From Candidatus Pelagibacter sp. TMED118 (GTDB lineage: Bacteria; Pseudomonadota; Alphaproteobacteria; Pelagibacterales; Pelagibacteraceae): a stretch of DNA of 7,045 bases. The translations under genes and the position numbers were made by a program. The notes below the pieces were generated by a model. That model was not told where the DNA came from and did not search any database. It saw only the letters and a program-made list of their open reading frames with translations. The stretch covers positions 125,691 through 132,735 of the forward strand of contig NHFT02000001.1 of assembly GCA_002170205.2 (NCBI GenBank), written 5' to 3'. How positions within the stretch are numbered: the first letter of the stretch is position 1; every line of letters starts with the position of its first letter. Shown here one piece after another: positions 6,624 to 7,045 of this stretch.

Positions 6624-6693
6624 GCGGGCATAGCTCAGTGGTAGAGCGTCTCGTTGCCAACGAGGTAGTCCTTGGTTTTTTATCCTTGCCAAT
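6624..6693 (+). tRNA. tRNA-Gly(GCC) remnant: intact 5' half, degenerate 3' half
   Basis: The 5' half is textbook: acceptor strand GCGGGCA (6624-6630), D arm GCTC-AGTGGTA-GAGC (6633-6647), and anticodon stem TCTCG/CGAGG (6649-6653 and 6661-6665, first pair U-G) with loop TTGCCAA (6654-6660), so the anticodon is GCC and the identity glycine. After 6665 it fails. The T-arm position (6670-6686) reads CCTTG-GTTTTTT-ATCCT with no stem pairs and no TTCRA loop. The would-be 3' acceptor strand TGCCAAT (6687-6693) pairs at only four Watson-Crick positions plus one G-U, and no CCA follows. It cannot fold as a working bacterial tRNA. Possible origins are decay, a recombination junction at an integration site, or an assembly join. 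An intact glycine-GCC tRNA should exist elsewhere in the genome. Confidence 0.7.
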
Positions 6694-6723
6694 CTTAGTC
6701 TTTCTCAACATCTAGTTAATCTC

Positions 6724-6751
6724 GACACACTCACGACACACTTTGACACAG
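6724..6751 (+). repeat. three phased GACACAC direct repeats
   Basis: GACACAC occurs at 6724-6730 and 6735-6741, and GACACAG at 6745-6751. The start-to-start spacings are 11 and 10 bases, about one helical turn each, so all three would face the same side of the DNA. The local sequence is clearly richer in C than the surrounding AT-rich DNA. The layout is like a protein-binding array (arm-type recombinase sites or an operator), but no known consensus was recognised. Confidence 0.6.
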
Positions 6752-6797
6752 AAAAGAAAAATTATGGTGAGTGGAGTAAAATATAATTGTAATTAAA

Positions 6798-6829
6798 CTG
6801 TTACAAATTTTTCATCTTGTTTTGATAAC
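6798..6829 (+). promoter_or_regulatory. possible Pho-box-like promoter of the exported-protein gene
   Basis: CTGTTAC (6798-6804), four bases, then TTTTCAT (6809-6815) match the PhoB box (CTGTCAT-N4-CTGTCAT) at 5 of 7 positions each. A further TTTTGAT (6820-6826) continues the 11-base period. GATAAC at 6824-6829 could be the -10, lying 8 bases past the two-repeat box, giving a leader of about 20 bases that carries the AAAAGGA ribosome binding site. AT-rich background makes partial matches easy, so this is a suggestion only. Confidence 0.3.
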
Positions 6830-6842
6830 TTTTCAGAAAATT

Positions 6843-6850
6843 AAAAAGGA
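6843..6850 (+). promoter_or_regulatory. ribosome binding site (AAAAAGGA) of the exported-protein gene
   Basis: AAAAAGGA ends seven bases before the ATG at 6858, a normal Shine-Dalgarno spacing. It stands out because none of the other complete genes in the window has a recognisable Shine-Dalgarno sequence. It supports the chosen start, as does the signal peptide that begins there. Confidence 0.55.
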
Positions 6851-6857
6851 ATATATA

Positions 6858-7045
6858 ATGATTAAATTTATCTTAGCAGGCCTTCTGGCCTCAACTGCAT
6901 TTGTTAGCACAGTAAATGCAGACTTTAAAGAAATTGGAAAATTTGCAACACCAGCAAATAACCCTAGTGCAGAAGAAACATCAGCAGAAATAATTGCGGC
7001 AACAGCAGATGGCATGAAACTGGTATATAGCGATAGCCCTGCAAA
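6858..7045 (+). CDS. exported protein, possibly phytase-esterase / alkaline-phosphatase-like (partial, runs off right edge)
   Basis: An ATG at 6858 opens 62 complete codons that continue past the window. Residues 1-21 are a classical Sec signal peptide: Lys3, a hydrophobic core FILAGLLASTAFV, and an A-x-A-like cleavage site at T-V-N-A before DF. The mature start DFKEIGKFATPANN, then SAEIIAATADGMKLVYSDSPA (42-62, given in parts), resembles the opening blade of secreted beta-propeller proteins annotated as esterase-like phytase or alkaline phosphatase, with the pattern 'AEIVAATPDGxxLxYTDSPxK'. The protein would work in the periplasm. The functional label is from memory of that pattern and needs the missing remainder. 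GC is about 39% by hand count, against roughly a quarter in the island genes, and codons such as CTG, GCC and GGC appear. This points to a different history or stronger expression selection. The opposite-strand open frame here is a shadow. Confidence 0.8.
   Translation, partial: MIKFILAGLLASTAFVSTVNADFKEIGKFATPANNPSAEETSAEIIAATADGMKLVYSDSPA

Noticed and set aside
6661..6786. Stop-free plus-strand frame running from the tRNA remnant to a TAA at 6784-6786, considered as an integrase gene fragment
   Set aside because: It has no start codon in a sensible place, and the roughly 40-residue translation has no tyrosine-recombinase motif. A fragment of a lost integrase remains possible but is unsupported.
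6833..7015. 60-codon Ala/Val-rich minus-strand open frame
   Set aside because: It is the antisense shadow of the signal-peptide gene. The plus strand has a ribosome binding site, a signal peptide with a cleavage site and sensible codons.

Overview
The window is a very AT-rich, tightly packed bacterial segment (about a quarter G+C on lines sampled by eye). Neighbouring genes are separated by 1 to about 60 bases or overlap. Gene content (FtsK membrane domain, a UbiH/COQ6-type hydroxylase, a stand-alone LON-domain protein, DUF6165) and composition fit a streamlined marine alphaproteobacterium of the SAR11/Pelagibacter kind. That placement is inference; no rRNA or other strong taxonomic marker is present.

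Left block (1-2349) looks like core genome: the start of ftsK running off the left edge on the minus strand, a divergent UbiH-family FAD hydroxylase, then a convergent LON substrate-binding-domain protein whose stop codon is one base from the hydroxylase stop.

Middle block (2371-6563) looks like an accessory surface-glycan island. It has a sulfotransferase and a DUF6165 protein on the minus strand. Divergent from these are an FkbM-like methyltransferase-fold protein, a glycosyltransferase-like (GT-B/heptosyltransferase-like) protein translationally coupled to it by an ATGA overlap, and a three-domain zinc-binding sugar C-methyltransferase. A reasonable joint reading is that they build and decorate (methylate, sulfate) an extracellular polysaccharide or LPS O-chain. 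Substrates cannot be read from the sequence.

Right block (6564-7045) is the edge of the island. After the C-methyltransferase comes a tRNA-Gly(GCC) whose 5' half (acceptor strand, D arm, anticodon arm) is perfect and preceded by a TATAAT box, but whose T arm has been replaced by non-pairing sequence. This is followed by a higher-GC stretch with three helically phased GACACAC repeats, then 11-base phased repeats resembling a Pho box. These lead into an exported protein with a clear signal peptide and markedly higher GC (about 39% by hand count), cut by the window end.

The points most worth a second look are the half-destroyed tRNA at the island edge, the two sets of phased direct repeats, the compact G5/C5 hairpin inside the end of the C-methyltransferase gene, and the long poly-A tracts in the surface-glycan genes. 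I found no CRISPR array, transposase, integrase or rRNA.
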